DNA of 22,535 bases from Actinomycetota bacterium (GTDB lineage Bacteria; Actinomycetota; Actinomycetes; Nanopelagicales; Nanopelagicaceae). Under the pieces are notes generated by a model. It did no database searches and was not told the origin of the DNA. It was given only the letters and a program-made list of their open reading frames with translations. This document shows positions 8,668 to 15,640 of this stretch, one piece after another. Positions within the stretch are counted from its first letter, which is position 1. Every line of letters begins with the position of its first letter. A program made the position numbers and the translations under genes. The DNA lies in assembly GCA_009705235.1 (NCBI GenBank), contig WLCR01000004.1:1-22535 (forward strand), written 5' to 3'.

Positions 8668-9831
8668 TTATACAGCCCGGGCGATCCGATCAATTGCTTC
8701 GGTGATGATCTCGGGGCTGGTTGCAAAATTTAGGCGAACATACTGACTGCACTGCTTTCCAAATGCATGACCTGGACTAAATGCCACACGACCTTTTTCA
8801 ATCAAAGTAACCGATGGATCCACGCCAAGGTTTAACGACTCAAGATCTAGCCACGCCAAATAACCATTGTGCGGAATGTGATAACGAACTGTCGGAAGTT
8901 TCTCTGCCACAAGTTTTTTTATCAAATGACGATTATGGTCTAGCTGAGCTATGGCTGTATCTAGCCAAACACCACTTTCAGCAAATGCCACAGCCGTTGC
9001 GAATCCGCCCAGTAAAGATGCTCGGTAATGCATCGCTGGCGCTAATTTTGTTAACTTTGAATCCATATCAGCATTTTGAGAAATAATAATTGCACATTTC
9101 AATCCTGCAATATTCCAGCCCTTTGATGCAGCTGTTACGCAGACAGAGACAGATTCGGCATCTGCACCTAATGACAAAATCGGAACAAAGTGTGCATCGG
9201 GAAATGTCAGGGGAGCATGAATCTCCTCACTTATAACCAACACATTATGCTTTTTAGCTAGTGCCACAATCTTAAGTAAATCTTGCTCGGTATAAACAAA
9301 ACCAAGTGGATTGTGTGGACTACACAACAGGTGCACCTTTATTCCAGCTGCGTACGCTGTTTCAATACTTTGCCAATTTATGATCCAGGGATTTGCATTT
9401 TCATCGCCGGTACGTTCAAAGGGAACATCAACACAATTTAACTTTGTCTCATTAATCCAGGTGTAGAAATTGTGATAAACCGGTGAACTAATCAGAATCG
9501 AGTCACCTGGTTGGGTGAACACTCGCAAAACTTCTACAACCGCGACGCCAACATCTGTGGCTATACGAACTTGTTTTTCATCTAGCTTCCAATTCCAACG
9601 TTCTGCTGCAAATTTTTTAAAGCCTAAGCCAAGTTCTGGAATCGATCCGAGGTATCCAAGGTCTGAATGAGCAACCATTTCAGTCAGAATCGCTTTAATT
9701 GGTTCGGCTACTGGAAAATCCATTTCGGCAACTGGTAAGGGCAACACATCACTGGGGAATCCGCGCCACTTTTCACTGCGGTGAGTGTGAAGCTCTGCAA
9801 GATTGTGCGCCGTGAAGTCATGATCGCTCAT
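8668..9831 (-). CDS. PatB/MalY-like aminotransferase (putative cystathionine beta-lyase / C-S lyase)
   Basis: A fold-type I PLP enzyme of 387 residues in the MalY/PatB branch of class I/II aminotransferases. Features: an N-terminal LPLPVAEMDFPVAEPI typical of the branch, LGYLGSIPEL, SPVYHNFYTWI, the cofactor loop LLCSPHNPLGFVYT (168-181), VISEEIHAPL (199-208) and the Schiff-base lysine in TAASKGWNIAGLKCA (K237). Members usually cleave C-S bonds of cystathionine or cysteine conjugates, yielding homocysteine or a thiol. The next genes downstream encode a FAD oxidoreductase and a cystathionine-handling PLP enzyme, which suits a sulfur amino acid context. A TAGCCT ends 7 bases before the ATG. The upstream lacI-type gene ends 15 bases before this start, so it may be co-transcribed with it as well. 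Confidence 0.88.
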   Translation of the reverse strand: MSDHDFTAHNLAELHTHRSEKWRGFPSDVLPLPVAEMDFPVAEPIKAILTEMVAHSDLGYLGSIPELGLGFKKFAAERWNWKLDEKQVRIATDVGVAVVEVLRVFTQPGDSILISSPVYHNFYTWINETKLNCVDVPFERTGDENANPWIINWQSIETAYAAGIKVHLLCSPHNPLGFVYTEQDLLKIVALAKKHNVLVISEEIHAPLTFPDAHFVPILSLGADAESVSVCVTAASKGWNIAGLKCAIIISQNADMDSKLTKLAPAMHYRASLLGGFATAVAFAESGVWLDTAIAQLDHNRHLIKKLVAEKLPTVRYHIPHNGYLAWLDLESLNLGVDPSVTLIEKGRVAFSPGHAFGKQCSQYVRLNFATSPEIITEAIDRIARAV

Positions 9832-9838
9832 ACCTGCA

Positions 9839-9844
9839 AGGCTA
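9839..9844 (-). promoter_or_regulatory. Candidate -10 element (TAGCCT) for the patB-like gene
   Basis: The minus strand reads TAGCCT, then TGCAGGT, then the ATG at 9831, a 7-base spacing compatible with a leaderless start. It is the same hexamer as before the GH13 gene. It sits just after the TGA of the regulator gene. No clear -35 hexamer is present. Confidence 0.4.
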
Positions 9845-9846
9845 CC

Positions 9847-10866
9847 TCAGAGGGCTTGTTCTTCGACAGTCAATCTGCGAGTTGAATTACGCACAACAAG
9901 TGTTGTTGGAAGTACCAAAGAGGGAGGATCAATTGCAGGCTTACGCAGTCGTTCCATAATTGACCACGCAGCCATTTCTCCCATGAGCGTGACTGGCTGC
10001 TCGATAGTTGTAAGTTCAGAAAACTCAGCCATCTCGTGCCCATCAAAGCCAATAATTGAAATGTCATCTGGTGCTTTCAATCCATGACGTCGCAACGCTT
10101 GCATCGCCCCGATCGCCATTTCATCTGATTCGCAAAAAATAGCTGTTGGCCTATTAGGACGAGCTAACAAATCATCCATCGCACGTGATGCGGTGTGCAT
10201 CGTAAAGTCACCATGAACTTCACGTGAAGGTAGCCATTCCAAACCACTTTCAGCAAGTGCTTGCATGAAACCCTTACGTCGATCTTGCGGAACACTGAAG
10301 TTGAATGGATCATCGGGGCGGCCTGACATCAGGCCAATCTTCTTATGCCCTTGATTGACAAGGTGCTGGGTAGCTGTTTTTGCTGCTGCAACATCATCAA
10401 TTTTAATGGACGCACATTTTGCGTGTTCCATTCCAACTAGAGCAATTGGAACACCAAGGCTGAGTATCGAATCAAACTCTTCTTCAGTTGGTGGCAATGA
10501 GATAACAATTAGTGCATCGACTCGGCCCTTTAACAAATGATGCTGGAAAAGACGTTCGCGGCCCTTCATTTGTGAAAAGTTGTACAACAGTAAATCTAAG
10601 CCAGCTTCTCGAAGTGCTTGTTCGGCACCGCTGATTACCTGCGAGAAATACCAGCGAGAAATGTATGGAGCGACGACACCAACTGCGTTTGTCCGGCCCC
10701 CAACAACGTTTTGGCGATCTGAAATCAATGGGTAGTTAAGTTTTTCGGCAGCTGCAATAATCTTTTCGCGAGTTTGTTGATTCACATGATGGAGGCCTCG
10801 AAGGGCCCGTGAAACCGTTGCAGTTGAAACCCCAGCTTCTTCCGCAACTTCCTTAATTCCCGCCAT
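9847..10866 (-). CDS. LacI family transcriptional regulator
   Basis: A DNA-binding repressor of 339 residues. The N-terminal helix-turn-helix and hinge read MAGIKEVAEEAGVSTATVSR then ALRGLHHVNQQTREKI, the canonical LacI/GalR pattern; the rest is a periplasmic-binding-protein-like effector domain (NAVGVVAPYISRWYFSQVISG, GHKKIGLMSGRPDD, PTAIFCESDEMAIGAM, DISIIGFDGHEMAEF). The effector is probably a sugar or nucleoside but cannot be named. The start is decided by a strong Shine-Dalgarno (AGGAGG, 7 bases before the ATG), in contrast to the leaderless-looking starts of its neighbours. It heads the run to the PatB-like, FAD oxidoreductase and PLP-enzyme genes. The upstream TACTGCAAAA repeats could be its operator. 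It could alternatively control distant genes only. Confidence 0.93.
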   Translation of the reverse strand: MAGIKEVAEEAGVSTATVSRALRGLHHVNQQTREKIIAAAEKLNYPLISDRQNVVGGRTNAVGVVAPYISRWYFSQVISGAEQALREAGLDLLLYNFSQMKGRERLFQHHLLKGRVDALIVISLPPTEEEFDSILSLGVPIALVGMEHAKCASIKIDDVAAAKTATQHLVNQGHKKIGLMSGRPDDPFNFSVPQDRRKGFMQALAESGLEWLPSREVHGDFTMHTASRAMDDLLARPNRPTAIFCESDEMAIGAMQALRRHGLKAPDDISIIGFDGHEMAEFSELTTIEQPVTLMGEMAAWSIMERLRKPAIDPPSLVLPTTLVVRNSTRRLTVEEQAL

Positions 10867-10981
10867 GTGATCACCTCCTGCCCTGATAAATACTGCAAAA
10901 ATTTCTGCAATTACTGCAAAAGTATGGCAAGGAAACTGTAAAAAGCAATTTCACGCCTAGATTAGGAGTAGATTGGAGAGC
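10867..10981. promoter_or_regulatory. Divergent regulatory region between lacI-type and DUF4389 genes, with TACTGCAAAA repeats
   Basis: 115 bases between divergent starts. TACTGCAAAA occurs at 10891-10900 and again at 10912-10921, exactly 21 bases apart (two helical turns), with a related CTGCAA at 10905. The copy pair around 10906-10918 also forms an imperfect 13-base palindrome centred on TGCAATTACTGCA. These could be binding sites for the regulator encoded alongside. On the plus side TAGATT (10969-10974) ends 7 bases before the DUF4389 ATG. The Shine-Dalgarno of the regulator is at 10874-10879. Confidence 0.45.
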
Positions 10982-11572
10982 ATGAGCAACCAAATTGAAA
11001 CGCAGATTGATGTCACGCTAACCGAACGTAATCGTGCCACCGCACTGTTTCGCATCATCCTTGTGGTTCCGATGGCCATCTTTCTGGCCTCCTTTGCGCC
11101 TTCTTGGGGCAACAACACTGAAAGCCTGACTGTTGGATTCTTAATTCTCCCTGTCGCCCTAGCCCTGGTTTTCCGCCAAATTTATCCAAGCTATTTATTG
11201 AGCTTTAATGAAGCACTCTTGTCATTACAGACCCGAGTAGATGCTTATGTCCTATTACTGACAGATGAATACCCATCAATAGAAGAAAATGATGTGGTTA
11301 GTGTGACTTTTCCAGAAGTAGATGCGAAAGCACTAAATCGCTGGCTGCCGCTGATCAAGTGGTTCCTTGCAATTCCTTTATATGTTGTAGGAATTGCCTA
11401 CATAATTTATGGGGCCTTCTTAACCTTATTTGCCTGGATCAGCATTTTGTTTACTGGAAATTTCCCAGAATTTTGTGCTGAAGGAATTGTTGGCGTTATC
11501 GCTTATTGGAATCGCGTAGCAGGATATGCGCTACTTCTTGTTACAGATGAGTATCCAACCTTTTCTCTGTAA
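10982..11572 (+). CDS. DUF4389 family membrane protein
   Basis: A 196-residue membrane protein of unknown function with two hydrophobic hairpins: ATALFRIILVVPMAIFLASF and LTVGFLILPVALALVFRQIYP in the first half, and WFLAIPLYVVGIAYIIYGAFLTLF in the second. The phrase VDAYVLLLTDEYPS and its near repeat VAGYALLLVTDEYPTFSL at the end are the tandem signature I associate with DUF4389 proteins, where each half ends in a tyrosine-proline motif. The ATG at 10982 was preferred over a TTG at 10973: a TAGATT hexamer ends 7 bases before the ATG, as at several other starts here, although AGGAG lies 4 bases before the TTG. It is a single-gene unit, convergent with msrA, the two stops being 17 bases apart with no hairpin. 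Confidence 0.8.
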   Translation: MSNQIETQIDVTLTERNRATALFRIILVVPMAIFLASFAPSWGNNTESLTVGFLILPVALALVFRQIYPSYLLSFNEALLSLQTRVDAYVLLLTDEYPSIEENDVVSVTFPEVDAKALNRWLPLIKWFLAIPLYVVGIAYIIYGAFLTLFAWISILFTGNFPEFCAEGIVGVIAYWNRVAGYALLLVTDEYPTFSL

Positions 11573-11589
11573 ATAACTAGTCACTGTAA

Positions 11590-12102
11590 TCAAACGGGAT
11601 ATGCAAGCCCAGTACTTGAATGACAGTCATATCCATTCGGATTTTTCTGTAAGTATTTTTGGTGGTACTCCTCAGCCTCAAAGTATTCAATGCCATCTGC
11701 ACTAAGAATTTCTGTGCAGATTTCATCCATACCAGCAGGAGTTAATACACTTTGATACGCATCCCGTGAAGCGAGCGCTGTTTTCATTTGCTCAGGGCTA
11801 GTTGTGAAAATAGCGCTTCGGTACTGGGTTCCAATATCACCACCTTGCTTGTTTAATGATGTTGGATCATGCATCGTCCAAAACTCTTCTAATAAACGTT
11901 GGTAAGAAACGACTGTTTCATCAAATACAACCTTCACCATTTCGGCATGGCCAGTAACACCGGTGCAGACCTGTTCATATGATGGGTTGGGGCGAATTCC
12001 ACCCATATATCCAACGCTAGTTTCGAGGACTCCATCCATCTGCCAGAAGCGACGTTCTGCTCCCCAAAAACAACCTGTTGCAAAGTAACCCGTTGAACTC
12101 AT
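11590..12102 (-). CDS. msrA: Peptide methionine sulfoxide reductase A
   Basis: Reduces the S-epimer of methionine sulfoxide in proteins and free methionine, using thioredoxin. The catalytic motif GCFWGAE lies at 10-16 with nucleophile C11, followed by VGYMGG, SYEQVCTGVTGHAEMVKV, the EFWTMHDPTSLNKQGGDIGTQYRS core, and EEYHQKYL; a C-terminal cysteine in NGYDCHSSTG could resolve the disulfide. The 170-residue length is normal for a single-domain MsrA. I set the start at 12102 (MSSTGYFATG): the same frame stays open to 12240 but that extension is the antisense of tRNA-Arg and is not protein-like. No Shine-Dalgarno or TANNNT at 6-7 bases is evident. A separate msrB is not in the window. Confidence 0.94.
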   Translation of the reverse strand: MSSTGYFATGCFWGAERRFWQMDGVLETSVGYMGGIRPNPSYEQVCTGVTGHAEMVKVVFDETVVSYQRLLEEFWTMHDPTSLNKQGGDIGTQYRSAIFTTSPEQMKTALASRDAYQSVLTPAGMDEICTEILSADGIEYFEAEEYHQKYLQKNPNGYDCHSSTGLAYPV

Positions 12103-12167
12103 GCGTGAATTCTTGCAGTATGCAGAGATATTCGCACCCGCTGATAACCTTGCGCTCAAACCCACGA

Positions 12168-12239
12168 GCCCCCGTAGCTCAGGGGATAGAGCACTGCCCT
12201 CCGGAGGCAGGTGCACAGGTTCGATTCCTGTCGGGGGCA
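12168..12239 (+). tRNA. tRNA-Arg (anticodon CCG)
   Basis: A full cloverleaf can be drawn. The acceptor stem GCCCCCG pairs with CGGGGGC (12232-12238), the D arm is GCTC/GAGC, the anticodon stem CTGCC/GGCAG encloses the loop CTCCGGA with anticodon CCG at 12201-12203, and the T arm is ACAGG-TTCGATT-CCTGT. The discriminator base is A12239; CCA is not encoded (ACA follows). It reads CGG codons. The gene runs antisense to a spurious upstream extension of the msrA frame and has no adjacent integrase. Confidence 0.97.
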
Positions 12240-12395
12240 CACTTGAGGTAAATCACTCCGATCTGTAAAAACTCTTTGCTTACATCCTTGTATAACAACG
12301 CTTCAGGATGGACAATTAAGACCTTGCACGCACATATGTGTGTATTTACACCACGTAACTTTTGAATAAGTTGTACTTCCCTAAGGAGACATGCA
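12240..12395 (+). promoter_or_regulatory. whiB1 upstream region with Crp-like site and Shine-Dalgarno
   Basis: 156 bases between the tRNA and whiB1. TGTG (12337-12340), eight bases, then CACC (12349-12352) resembles the Crp/GlxR consensus TGTG-N8-CACA with one mismatch, and overlaps the perfect palindrome CACATATGTG (12331-12340). TTTACA (12345-12350) and TAAGTT (12367-12372) with a 16-base spacer form a possible promoter whose -35 overlaps that site. AAGGAG (12383-12388) is a good Shine-Dalgarno 7 bases before the ATG at 12396 and favours that ATG over an out-of-frame ATG at 12391. No RNA gene or small ORF is evident. Confidence 0.45.
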
Positions 12396-12665
12396 ATGGA
12401 TTGGCGACATCAATCAGCCTGCCGCGATGAGGATCCCGAGCTTTTCTTCCCTGTCGGAAATACTGGTCCAGCACTGACTCAAATCGAAGAAGCCAAAAAA
12501 GTCTGTAATCGCTGCATTGTGAAAGAACCTTGCTTAGCATGGGCACTTGAGAGCGGGCAAGATGCCGGCGTATGGGGCGGCTTATCTGAAGATGAACGTC
12601 GTGCACTTAAGCGTCGTGCCGCACGTAACCGAGCCCGTTTAATGGAGCAGCAAAACCAGATTTAA
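12396..12665 (+). CDS. whiB1: WhiB1-type iron-sulfur transcription factor
   Basis: An 89-residue WhiB-like protein that binds a 4Fe-4S cluster and, in the mycobacterial orthologue, the housekeeping sigma factor, with nitric oxide reacting at the cluster. The four cluster cysteines are C9, C37, C40 and C46 (C-x27-C-x2-C-x5-C). The beta-turn GVWGG is at 58-62, followed by LSEDERRALKRRAARNRAR, the basic DNA-binding tail. The opening MDWRHQSACRDEDPELFFPV and GPALTQIEEAK match WhiB1 more closely than other paralogues. Location next to a convergent PdtaS-type kinase repeats the M. tuberculosis Rv3219-Rv3220c order. The stop TAA overlaps the stop of the kinase gene, the two sharing TTAA. Confidence 0.95.
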   Translation: MDWRHQSACRDEDPELFFPVGNTGPALTQIEEAKKVCNRCIVKEPCLAWALESGQDAGVWGGLSEDERRALKRRAARNRARLMEQQNQI

Positions 12666-14131
12666 AGTGGGAAGCGCAACTTTGCGTGCGTTCCTTGATG
12701 TGTAGATTCCAATTTCAATTCGCCCTTTAACTCATTCTCTATCAGCGTCCGCACAATTTGTAGCCCTAGATTTGATGATGTTGATAGATCAAATCCATCC
12801 GGCAATCCCACGCCATCATCAGAAATTGTGATGAGTCCTTCATTGCTATAGCGCTGCAATTCGATTCTTAAATGTGTTCCAGATTCGTACAGGCCATGTT
12901 CAAGAGCGTTGTGCATTAATTCAGTCACAACCAATGACAAGGGCGTTGCAATTCTAGATTCAAGTGAGCCAAGCTGTCCCACGCGCTCGATGCTTAGCTG
13001 ACCCATACGTGGGCTTAGCTCTAAGGCATGTGTGACCAGTGACGTCAGAACCTCATCAAAGGCCACCGTGTTTTCAGTGCTATTTGAAAGGGTTTCATGA
13101 ACCAAGGCAATTGATGCAATTCGGCGCACAGCTTCGTCCAAAGCAGCAGCTGCAGCCGGATCATCAATACGGCGGGACTGTAATCGCAAAAGAGCAGAGA
13201 CCGTCTGTAAATTATTTTTTACACGGTGATGAATCTCGCGAATAGTCGCATCTTTGGTAACTAGCTCGCGATCGCGGCGGCGAAGTTCGGTGACGTTTTG
13301 CAACAGAACGATTGAGCCAATTCGATCTGATCCTTGAATCAGAGGTAAAACTAAAAGATCAATCGTTGCGCCTTGATTATCAATTTCTACGCGGCGCAGA
13401 GATTTACCATTTAATCGAGCACGAATACCTTCTTCTTGAGCATTTGGCGATGCAGTTACGACTTTTTCTGCCACTTCGCCAAGATTGTGGCCTTCTAATT
13501 CACCATGCCAACCCATGCGAGAAAATGCTGATTTTGCATTGGGGCTAGCAAATGAAATGGCACCATTTACATCAAGTCGAATTAAACCATCACCAACACG
13601 TGGAACTGGTTCAAATAATGACCCTGCAGATTGGTATGGAAAGTTTCCCTCTGCGACCATTTGATACAAATGCTTAGCAATTTCTCGATAATTTAATTCA
13701 AGCTTGCCTGGCGAACGCATATGTTCAGCATTACGGTGACGCGAAATTACAGCAATTACCTGCCCCTCAAAAAACACAGGGATTGTTTCCTCTTTAACCA
13801 ATAAATCGCCAACATGTTCGGGTTCGGTATTTCGCACAATTTCGCCAGTTGAAAGTGCTTCATCAATATTTGGGCGCGCTCCCCACAAAACTTCATCACC
13901 GATGACATCGTTAGTGAAAACAGTAGACGAAGTTGTTGGGCGAATATGAGCCACGGCGATATGTCCGGTTGGCCACAATTTAATGTCTTTACGGATTGGA
14001 ACCCATAAAATTAAATCTGCAAATGAAAGATCTGACAGCAGCTGCCAATCTGCCACCAATTCACGCAATCTATGGGATTGGTCAAAATTTACCGACGTTC
14101 GGCCCCCCATTAAATTATCAAGCTGAAACAT
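12662..14131 (-). CDS. pdtaS: PdtaS-type cytosolic sensor histidine kinase
   Basis: A 489-residue soluble kinase with the domain order of PdtaS: an N-terminal GAF-like region (about 10-160, with ADLILWVPIRKDIKLWPTGH), a PAS region (about 170-290, with GLIRLDVNGAISFASPNAKS), then a HisKA_2 domain whose H box is EIHHRVKNNLQTVSALLRLQ (phospho-acceptor probably H302), and a HATPase with TELMHNALEHGL, ISDDGVGLP and SNLGLQIVRTL. There are no membrane segments. The mycobacterial orthologue phosphorylates the antiterminator-type regulator PdtaR; no pdtaR is in the window. The start is ATG 14131, 2 bases after the DUF6912 stop (TAACAATG), because the longer frame to 14182 lies inside that gene. Its stop overlaps that of whiB1. 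Confidence 0.93.
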   Translation of the reverse strand: MFQLDNLMGGRTSVNFDQSHRLRELVADWQLLSDLSFADLILWVPIRKDIKLWPTGHIAVAHIRPTTSSTVFTNDVIGDEVLWGARPNIDEALSTGEIVRNTEPEHVGDLLVKEETIPVFFEGQVIAVISRHRNAEHMRSPGKLELNYREIAKHLYQMVAEGNFPYQSAGSLFEPVPRVGDGLIRLDVNGAISFASPNAKSAFSRMGWHGELEGHNLGEVAEKVVTASPNAQEEGIRARLNGKSLRRVEIDNQGATIDLLVLPLIQGSDRIGSIVLLQNVTELRRRDRELVTKDATIREIHHRVKNNLQTVSALLRLQSRRIDDPAAAAALDEAVRRIASIALVHETLSNSTENTVAFDEVLTSLVTHALELSPRMGQLSIERVGQLGSLESRIATPLSLVVTELMHNALEHGLYESGTHLRIELQRYSNEGLITISDDGVGLPDGFDLSTSSNLGLQIVRTLIENELKGELKLESTHQGTHAKLRFPL

Positions 14132-14133
14132 TG

Positions 14134-14520
14134 TTACTTCCACTCGGCTAAATGTAGTTCGATCTCCTGGGTAGCAAACCAAGCCAATTCATCATCACCC
14201 TGATAGGCAATCAATGCACACTGAACTTGACTCCACTGCAATGGAGAAACAAGGGTGATTGATTGGGCATAGTGCTCTCCAATGTTTTCCTTTTCAATTT
14301 CAAAGGCAACAACAATCCCTGGAGCTTTTTCAGAAAGTCGAAGCTCTAACGCCTCTTCACTTGCAGCTACAGACAACAAATATTCAAGTTCTTCTTCATC
14401 ACAGTCCGGATTTTCTACTTCAAAATGAATGGTGGGTGCATATAGTTCATCGACCTCGAGGCTTTTATTGACAACAAAGCTTTCGAGATCCTTATGAGTT
14501 ATAGGAAGATACGCACGCAT
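14134..14520 (-). CDS. DUF6912 family protein
   Basis: A soluble, acidic 128-residue protein of unknown function. It opens MRAYLPITHKDLESFV, contains CDEEELEYLLSVAASEEAL (about 39-57), VVAFEIE and LVSPLQWSQVQCALI, and ends DELAWFATQEIELHLAEWK. The RxYLPxT opening, the DEEELEY segment and the LAWFATQEI ending are the pattern I associate with DUF6912, an actinobacterial family. It precedes pdtaS with a 2-base gap (TAACAATG), so the two are probably translationally coupled. Upstream, TAGTAT ends 6 bases before the ATG. Assignment to the family is from memory of its motifs, not from a search. Confidence 0.72.
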   Translation of the reverse strand: MRAYLPITHKDLESFVVNKSLEVDELYAPTIHFEVENPDCDEEELEYLLSVAASEEALELRLSEKAPGIVVAFEIEKENIGEHYAQSITLVSPLQWSQVQCALIAYQGDDELAWFATQEIELHLAEWK

Positions 14521-14526
14521 TGGGCA

Positions 14527-14532
14527 ATACTA
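14527..14532 (-). promoter_or_regulatory. Candidate -10 element (TAGTAT) for the DUF6912-pdtaS operon
   Basis: The minus strand reads TAGTAT, then TGCCCA, then the ATG at 14520. It lies in the 19 bases after the stop of the CpaE-like gene. The leaderless spacing is the same as at argG and the GH13 gene. No -35 match was identified. Confidence 0.42.
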
Positions 14533-14539
14533 ATAGATC

Positions 14540-15640
14540 TTAACTTTTTAGTTCACGGGCCAGTTCTGCGATTGATTTACGCACATTTGAGCGCTCATTA
14601 GTCTCTACTAAGGTTGCATGCTCATCTTCGGCTGCCATGATCGCACGAGAATCCCTGATGATGCTCCTGATTCGTATTGGCTTTAGAGCAGTTGCACGGC
14701 TCAAGAATTGAGCTTCCTCTTTCTCGCCTCGCTTGCCAGGAGATTTCATGTTCATGACAAAACTAAGGCCTGCACGCACTGATGTATTTCGCAAGATTTC
14801 AATAACTTGAGTCAATCTATGTGATCCCATTTGATCCGCTCTGGAAACAATCATTAATTCATCTGCTTGATCACAGCACCAGGTAGTCATAGTTGAAGTC
14901 CAACGACGATCTGTAAGCCGATTTGATAAGCCAGAAATAGATCCTAAATCAATAATGATGAAATCAAATTCTGATGCTGCGCGCTCCATTAACTCATCAA
15001 TTCTTCCTGCCTGTTCTTGATTAATTTCAGTTAAAGACAAATGGGGGGCAATACTTTTCCATTGTGACTCATTATTGATGTTTCGCATTGCAAGATAAGC
15101 GGCTATCGAAGGTGCGCGATAGTTTCCTTCAATTAGTAATGTGGATTTCTCAAGAATGCTCAGCTCCATTGCCAGGTTAATAGCAAGCGTTGTGCACCCG
15201 GTGTAGCTGCCAGCTGATCCAACCGCAATTACACGTGCTTTTCGTACTACTCGTTGCGGGGTGTTAAGACCGCGCATCATGGGGGCCCTTACAAAACCTC
15301 GCACCAAGGCGACTAGATCTGTAACAGATTTTGGTACCTCGTAGAGATCTTTAAACGCCCCATCTCGTTGTTGTTCGGTCGAGAAACCAATGCTTTGGCG
15401 AACCTTTGATGTAATTGAATTCAAATTTGCTTGAGAAATTCCTGGCAGATCTGAGGCAAATAATAGAAGTGCCCCATGGGCAATTTCCTGATTATTGGAA
15501 ATAAACCCTTCTAATGAAGCCCAATCAATCGCCCGAAATACAACGCTCCACCCTTGCGCAAATAATGTACCCGCAATGAACCCCTCTGTTTCAGAAGCGG
15601 AAATGGCAGTTATTACTGTGGGCATTTCTAACTCAGACAT
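14540..15640 (-). CDS. CpaE-like MinD/ParA-fold protein with degenerate Walker A
   Basis: A 366-residue protein with an N-terminal receiver-like region (about 7-118) and a C-terminal SIMIBI-class nucleotide-binding domain, the layout of CpaE/TadZ proteins that position Flp/Tad secretion machines at the membrane. The nucleotide loop reads AVGSAGSYTGCTTLAINLA (139-157). Compared with KGGVGKTT, both the signature lysine and the P-loop lysine are replaced (Gly and Cys). A Walker B-like FIIIDLGSISG (D231) and an ADELMIVSRAD segment follow. The ATG overlaps the end of the SAF-domain gene by 8 bases (ATGTCTGA), so the pair is coupled. It may bind nucleotide weakly or act as a scaffold. No parB or other tad genes are in the window, so chromosome partitioning is unlikely. 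Confidence 0.78.
   Translation of the reverse strand: MSELEMPTVITAISASETEGFIAGTLFAQGWSVVFRAIDWASLEGFISNNQEIAHGALLLFASDLPGISQANLNSITSKVRQSIGFSTEQQRDGAFKDLYEVPKSVTDLVALVRGFVRAPMMRGLNTPQRVVRKARVIAVGSAGSYTGCTTLAINLAMELSILEKSTLLIEGNYRAPSIAAYLAMRNINNESQWKSIAPHLSLTEINQEQAGRIDELMERAASEFDFIIIDLGSISGLSNRLTDRRWTSTMTTWCCDQADELMIVSRADQMGSHRLTQVIEILRNTSVRAGLSFVMNMKSPGKRGEKEEAQFLSRATALKPIRIRSIIRDSRAIMAAEDEHATLVETNERSNVRKSIAELARELKS

Noticed and set aside
9847..10866. LacI-type protein as regulator of the GH13 gene
   Set aside because: The GH13 gene is about 6 kb away, is transcribed separately, and has no TACTGCAAAA repeat in its upstream region.
12103..12240. Open upstream extension of the msrA frame adding 46 residues
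   Set aside because: It is the antisense of tRNA-Arg(CCG), and the CFWGAE-type MsrA sequence begins normally at the 12102 ATG.
12168..12240. tRNA as an attachment site of an integrated element
   Set aside because: No integrase, no repeated tRNA 3' end and only housekeeping genes on both sides.
14132..14182. Longer pdtaS start at 14182
   Set aside because: It lies wholly inside the DUF6912 gene in another frame; the 14131 ATG gives a TAACAATG junction and a normal PdtaS N-terminus.
14540..15640. Chromosome-partitioning ParA
   Set aside because: The N-terminal receiver-like region, the lysine-less Walker A and the SAF-domain partner point to the CpaE branch; there is no parB or parS cluster.
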